From Odontocerum albicorne (Eukaryota > Arthropoda > Insecta > Trichoptera > Odontoceridae): a stretch of 64,000 bases of DNA. The stretch covers positions 21,972,251 to 22,036,250 of the forward strand of contig OX463863.1 of assembly GCA_949825065.1 (NCBI GenBank), in the 5' to 3' direction. Each line of letters begins with the position of its first letter. The stretch's first letter is position 1. A model generated the notes under the pieces. It was not told the DNA's origin and searched no databases. It worked only from the letters and a program-made list of their open reading frames with translations. Made by a program: the position numbers and the translations under genes. This document shows, one piece after another, positions 59,522 to 64,000 of this stretch.

Positions 59522-59870
59522 GAGAAGCCATACAGCTGTGAAAAATGAGTGAAGACATTATCTGATAATGTAAATTTAATTCACCATTTGAGGATTCATA
59601 TTGGAGAGAAGCCGTACAGTTGGATGAATTGTGCGAGAATATTTTCACATTAAAATGACTTAATATTCCATTCAAGGATTCATGCTGGAGAAACTTGACA
59701 GCTGTGGACAGTGTGGGAAGCAGTCGCAATAGAAGTTAAGGATTCATGGTGGATAAGAGCCCTTAAAGCTGTGGGAATTGTGGGAAGAAATTCTTAGAAA
59801 AAGGTTATCTTTTATCTTGTGCAAGGAAGCACAGTGAAGAGAAATACATTTTTAAATTAAAGCCAGTGAG
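59522..59870 (+). pseudogene. Decayed fingers in the gene C 3' UTR
   Basis: Directly after the stop, GEKPYSCEK-like and GEKPYSWMNCARIF-like remnants continue with stops and lost Cys codons for about four units. This parallels the tail of gene B. Confidence 0.75.
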
Positions 59871-59987
59871 AAATTCATTTTACAAAAGAGCAGAATCGAT
59901 AATTCTAATTTTAAACTTATAGTTTTATTATTTTTTATAACTTTTGAAATAGCTTTTCAGGTGTTATATTTTGTTGTTTAACTATTA

Positions 59988-60052
59988 AATAAATTAATAA
60001 CCAGTGTTTTGATGCACTAGCCTGGATTAATGTTATGATTATTATCAATAAA
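59988..60052 (+). terminator. Candidate polyadenylation signals of gene C
   Basis: AATAAA occurs at 59988-59993 and 60047-60052, about 470-530 bp after the stop, in AT-rich sequence. Either could define the transcript end. From 60060 to 60318 I see no gene. Confidence 0.4.
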
Positions 60053-60317
60053 ACTGTGTGAATTATTGGATTTTTTTATTATATTGATACCACCTCCCAA
60101 TAATAGAAAAAATAAATGTCTCGATGGTACTACTACCGTGACTGGAGGAGCGTGTACAAGGGGCTCAAGGTGACAATGACAACTCGAGTAAATAATTTTA
60201 CAATTTTATTAAATATGGAAGCGATACAGTAGGTCTATAGCGGTTCAGGTAGGGTTGCCGTGTTAGTCCGAGAATAATGCTAGGGCGGCTCGATGTGAGC
60301 GGCAACGCTGGTCCAAG

Positions 60318-60412
60318 CAGGTTAGCAAATCTTTAAATTCAGAAACTCTGTTTGATGCTAGTCCCTGTATAGTATACTAATGGTGGGTTAGTGAAAAAGT
60401 TCGACTAAATTA
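60318..60412 (-). mobile_element. Short Jockey-like LINE fragment
   Basis: This is the reverse complement of the stretch at about 44795-44862, including the region coding VSEFKDL in the RT C-terminal part. It is only about 95 bp and probably belongs with the LINE pieces at 61130-62800, separated by the mariner fragment. Confidence 0.6.
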
Positions 60413-60414
60413 GT

Positions 60415-61125
60415 CTATAGAAATTTCCGTCTAAAAGATCTTTACGCATTTGAGGTATTGGGACAACTTTAAATATTTTCAAGGACTTGAGGATTTTTCC
60501 TTCTCCCCTCCATGCTGGCTTGTTTCGACTCGGGCGTGTAATGGTGTACCCAAGTTTAATCGCAAGTAATGATGCGACTCAAAAATACGTTCCTTTCTTG
60601 TGTAAACTGCGCTTAGAGCCATTTACAGACGTGCAAACTTTTGTTCTGCAGTCAAAAGACGTGGGACCCATCGAGCAGACACTTACGGAATCATAAGTCT
60701 TTTGTGATTATGGATTGAATGCTCGCATTACTTATTCCTATCTCGGCATAAATTTCGTAAACTGTCAAACGTCGGTCGCCTTCTAGAAAATAACGAATGG
60801 CGTTAATGTTCTGTTCGGTAATGCTGGAAAGAGCCTCGACAGTGCTTTGACAGAGAACGGAGCTTTGAGTGTTTGATCCCCGAACTAAACCGTCAGTCTC
60901 CGCAGAGTTGTAGAGGGTTTTACGTCCTAACGAACGACAAACTTGATAATTATGCGTTGTGCAATCGACGGGTGCACCTTTTGCTCAGACAATGTGTGCC
61001 ATATTAATGACGAAATCTACCGAGGCCAGCCTCCCGCTCTCCCCACCTAAGACTCTTCGAGGCGGCCGCGCACTCCATTTAAAATGAGCGGTTCTAAAAC
61101 AAAAGTCTCGTTAAAATTTAATCCA
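60415..61125 (-). pseudogene. Mariner-like transposase remnant, third family
   Basis: On the minus strand, decayed frames read NAIRYFLEGDRRLTVYEIYA, EIGISNASIQSIITKDL and VSARWVPRLLTAEQKF, a mariner helix-turn-helix and linker, at about 60690-60830. Downstream comes CD-TWVHHYTRP-like sequence near 60520-60580, the first catalytic Asp region with a stop replacing the Glu. Frameshifts are frequent. The terminal repeats were not identified. It seems to interrupt LINE sequence. Confidence 0.65.
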
Positions 61126-61129
61126 CCCC

Positions 61130-62800
61130 GTATTTTACGAATAAGAAAATTTGACTCAGTCGTGTTATTTCTATAAGATTGATACATTTTTTCGAAATTT
61201 AATTGCATTAGAACACTCTTCGTCCCACGATGGAGGGGGTTGTGACTTAAAGGAGCGTTTTTTTTAAAGGGGAATCGAAGAGTGAGCCGCCTGGAACACC
61301 AACTCCATCTGGAATTTATCATACATAATACGCGTATGGAAGATTTTTGTGTGTCGGCCAATCTAGTTGTATTGAGGCATCGAGAGTAAGGGAGAATTTG
61401 TTCCAATCGGCTCTACCGAGTGTTAAATTTACTACTAATCTAGTGATTGTGGAGTGATTGGATTGTCTAGAGGGAAACCACACCCGTTAGGAAGTTTGCG
61501 TTTGGGCGCCATCAAAGGTCTTCAATATCCTTCATCGAGGGAGTGATATGAGGGTGAACAGTGGGACCCGAGGATTTGGTGGCATTTAACATTTTTGGCT
61601 CCCAGGATTTAGAATGGTTAGCAGAGAGGATATTGTGGGAAGGTGGTTATGAGGTATTCTCGCCATATGCAATAACTTCGGTGAAAGATACCACAGAGGC
61701 TGGGGTGGATTTCGATGCTGCCCGGTAAGATATGTTCTGTCATAAGGCGTTTTATATTAGTTTGCCCGATAAATTCCGGGCAGGGTCTGTCGATTGCTAT
61801 TTGGCGCCCATCGCATGTAATATATGCTGGAGCTGTCACCGAGGTGGGATTGGTCACATTTGAAGCAACTTACAGACGATCTGCATTCCTGCTTTATGTG
61901 TCCGTATCTGCAGCACTGGGAACACTGTATGTTTGAGAAATAATAATTTTCTACCACAAAAGAGAATTGTAGAAAGCGTAGACCCTGTCCATCAAATGTT
62001 AGTACTACTGTTTGTGTAAGGGCCCATGTCACACCATCTGAGTTGGTTATCTTACGGTTAAGTCTTCTGGCTTTCTGGACTCTTCCATAGCTATTCGGTA
62101 CTTTTAAATCCTTCCACTCTACCAGGATTCCTCTTACAAGGCCTATTCTGGTGAGCATGAAAAAAGGAATAAATTATTTAAAGCCATAATCGGTAAGGGC
62201 TTCATTTTAGCCAATCTATTCCGGCTTATTAATTTTATACCGTTTTCCGCTGGTATATCTGGTATTTTATTGTTTTTAAGGAACTTCCCTAAGGTAATTG
62301 AATTAATGGATATTCCTGGTGAATCAGTAATTTTTTGCACGTGTACCACGTAAGGAGATCGGCCATGTCTGTCATATTCCGTAACCTGGGGAAGAGAAGG
62401 GGGTGCAGGGAGTACAATATCAGGGAAGATGTTGTAGGGGTTGTGATTGTTTGGAGTGTTTCAGTCGATGGTACAGTAAGAGGGGTTAATTTTTATTCAG
62501 GCGATCCTTGACGGCTCCCAGGCCTTAGGTTCCTCGTTCTCTTTCTTTTAAGTTAGTGTTTTACTTCCGTGGAAGATGAGACCGAGATTTCCTCCTTGGT
62601 TACCGATTCGCTGTCAGAGGTTATATCTGGAGGTTTAGGATCAGGGGGTTTGTGTGGAATCGTTTTTAAAAAAATACGAATAAACTTAAAACAGGAAGAG
62701 GAAAAAAACACCTAACAGTATTTCTATGATGAAAGTAAACACTAATATGTACACAATCTAAGGTATAATATAACACGTATATAAATAATGGTAGAGTGAA
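61130..62800 (-). mobile_element. Jockey-like LINE remnant (ORF1 and endonuclease linker)
   Basis: On the minus strand from about 62700, ORF1 reads through KITDSPGISINSIT (62143-62349) and then the 61757-62158 frame, which contains a zinc knuckle. From 61450 to 61130 pieces read LDWPTHKNLPYAYYV, FQAAHSSIPLKK and PPPSWDEECSNAIKFR, the segment between endonuclease and RT in Jockey-type elements. The RT is missing apart from the short piece at 60318. Between 61450 and 61620 the sequence is probably endonuclease but too decayed to confirm. Confidence 0.68.
61757..62158 (-). pseudogene. LINE ORF1 zinc-knuckle region
   Basis: The 133-codon frame starts MLTRIGLVRGILVEWKDLK, includes DGVTWALTQTVVLTFDGQGL, and then CSQCCRYGHIKQEC, a CX2CX4HX4C knuckle. 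A second knuckle (CFKCDQSH) lacks its last Cys. Such proteins bind LINE RNA. The same block, more decayed, lies at 44459-44690. Confidence 0.7.
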
Positions 62801-62929
62801 AGGTTATTTTGTTGAATGTTCTAAATTAAACTGAATTTAGTTGTTAAACTAAATTAAAGTTTTTTTAACTACGATAATTAATTTCCCGCAGACGACGACC
62901 ATAGAGGAAAACATCCGTTTCAAATTAAG

Positions 62930-64000
62930 CCATTCTTTATTATTAAGTTACACTCCATAGAAAAATCCATAAACGAAAATTGTCGCTCTCTAGCACAGAT
63001 TGCATTAATAGAAGGAACACTAGAAAATTACTAACATTAATAATTAATTTTACCCAGAGAGTACCAGATTAAATGTTTGTAAGTAAAAATTAAATTATAA
63101 AGTTGCACTGAAAACAAGTATTAAAATAGAAGTTTTATCTTTTAATTATGGTTTATGACATGAGGGATCCCTGAGATACATAAAATACCAAAAACCATAA
63201 TTCACAAGTATTTGGTGAAACTCGTTAGAGGTTGGTGTCATAATTATTTTATTATTAATTATTCCTTTTATCTTAATCAAAATATTTCGTAATTTCTTTT
63301 TATGGAAGACCAATTACCACTAATCTCTGGAAGGCCAAGTACCACTGATTTTGACACGACAGATCGCTGAGATACTAAAAATATTGAAAACCATCATTCA
63401 CAATTATTTTGTGTAATTTCACATTAAAATTTGAAAGAACTTCCGGAGAGACCAATATTTTTAAAATGCAAGGTGTGATGTAATTAAATGTATAAAATTA
63501 TCCATGTTCATTCCATCACAAGATGTACGGAGCAAGTGGAAAACAAATATGGAAGCTGAATGAAATGAAGACCTCATCTCTCTGTCAACCCCAATACTGT
63601 AACATTGTACCATGGCTATTCGCCCGCAAGTCAATAAGTGACAAAGCCACTGAACCATAATTCAGTCATTGAATTAAATAAAAGTTATTTATAAGAACAT
63701 TGCTGATATTTAATGTTATATGTAACATTTAAATAAATCATTACGGTGTCGTTTTATTAGGTTTTTTTTATCTTTCTTAAATTCTTGCAAAATTTTCAGA
63801 TCAAAAGCACATTCTAGATATGGATTCTTTAAAAGTATCAAAGCTTAAGGATTATATAGTAAAAATAGCCAATAATTCACGCTGTTTTTAATCCAGCCGG
63901 TATGCACAATAGCGCAACATAACACAGGCTATTCATTTTTAAAAATCATACAAAAATAGTGCAACAACAAAGTATAACTCCTGAAAAATGATTTCAAAAG
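62930..64000 (-). repeat. Upstream region of another zinc-finger family member, cut by the window edge
   Basis: This region aligns with 5860-6640 and 39280-39990 in the same orientation, including GGAAGCTGAATGAAATGAAG near 63553 and CATTGCTGATATTTA near 63700. By analogy with 6650-7280, finger sequence should begin shortly after the right edge. Its left part was replaced by the LINE remnant. No gene is visible within it. Confidence 0.65.

Noticed and set aside
61047..61406. 119-codon minus-strand frame as a novel gene
   Set aside because: Frame-shifted pieces match the linker between endonuclease and RT of Jockey-type LINEs, so it is transposon debris.

Overview
This is eukaryotic DNA, most likely from an insect. 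Hemiptera is plausible, but I cannot fix the order from sequence alone. The background is AT-rich, genes are split by GT-AG introns, and the transposon mix (mariner, piggyBac, hAT, Penelope-like, Jockey/CR1-type LINEs, Ty3/gypsy) is typical of arthropods. No rRNA, tRNA, CRISPR or prokaryotic gene is visible.

The window is built around a locally duplicated family of C2H2 zinc-finger genes with a common three-exon plan: a short acidic exon 1, an acidic exon 2 and one long exon of 28-residue fingers. Gene A (minus, 33.15-37.46 kb) is followed downstream by about 16 kb of decayed fingers (17.03-33.15 kb). Gene B (minus, 48.3-52.1 kb) has 29 fingers and looks intact. Gene C (plus, 57.27-59.52 kb) has 11 good fingers but a stop in exon 1. 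Gene B and gene C face away from each other across a large inverted duplication (about 52.9-56.6 kb). Remnants of further members lie at 6.65-7.28, 7.9-9.3 and 16.6-17.03 kb. The upstream regions of two more members touch the window edges (1-6.6 kb and 62.9-64 kb).

Region by region: 1-6.6 kb is an upstream region holding a deleted mariner, nested MITEs and a 2.4-kb hAT element. 6.65-9.3 kb holds decayed zinc-finger exons and a second mariner. 9.5-9.83 kb is a 42-bp minisatellite. 10-16.2 kb is a fragment of an IS630-like transposase, a LINE and a piggyBac remnant. 16.2-16.6 kb is a hAT MITE. 17-33.2 kb is the zinc-finger satellite. 33.2-37.5 kb is gene A with a piggyBac in intron 1. 37.5-40 kb is its upstream repeat. 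40-47.8 kb is a nest of LINE fragments, a Ty3/gypsy element carrying a histone H2B fragment, a second piggyBac copy, a 745-bp (TA)n tract and a Penelope-like remnant. 47.8-59.9 kb holds genes B and C. 60-62.8 kb holds LINE and mariner remnants.

The genes probably encode nuclear DNA-binding proteins with acidic N-termini carrying several SUMO-acceptor-like motifs. The finger framework is nearly invariant while helix positions that contact DNA vary, as expected for rapidly duplicating finger arrays. The strongest candidates for something undescribed are the decay of a zinc-finger exon into higher-order satellite DNA with nonsense codons spread among its units, and the capture of a histone H2B segment inside an LTR retrotransposon.
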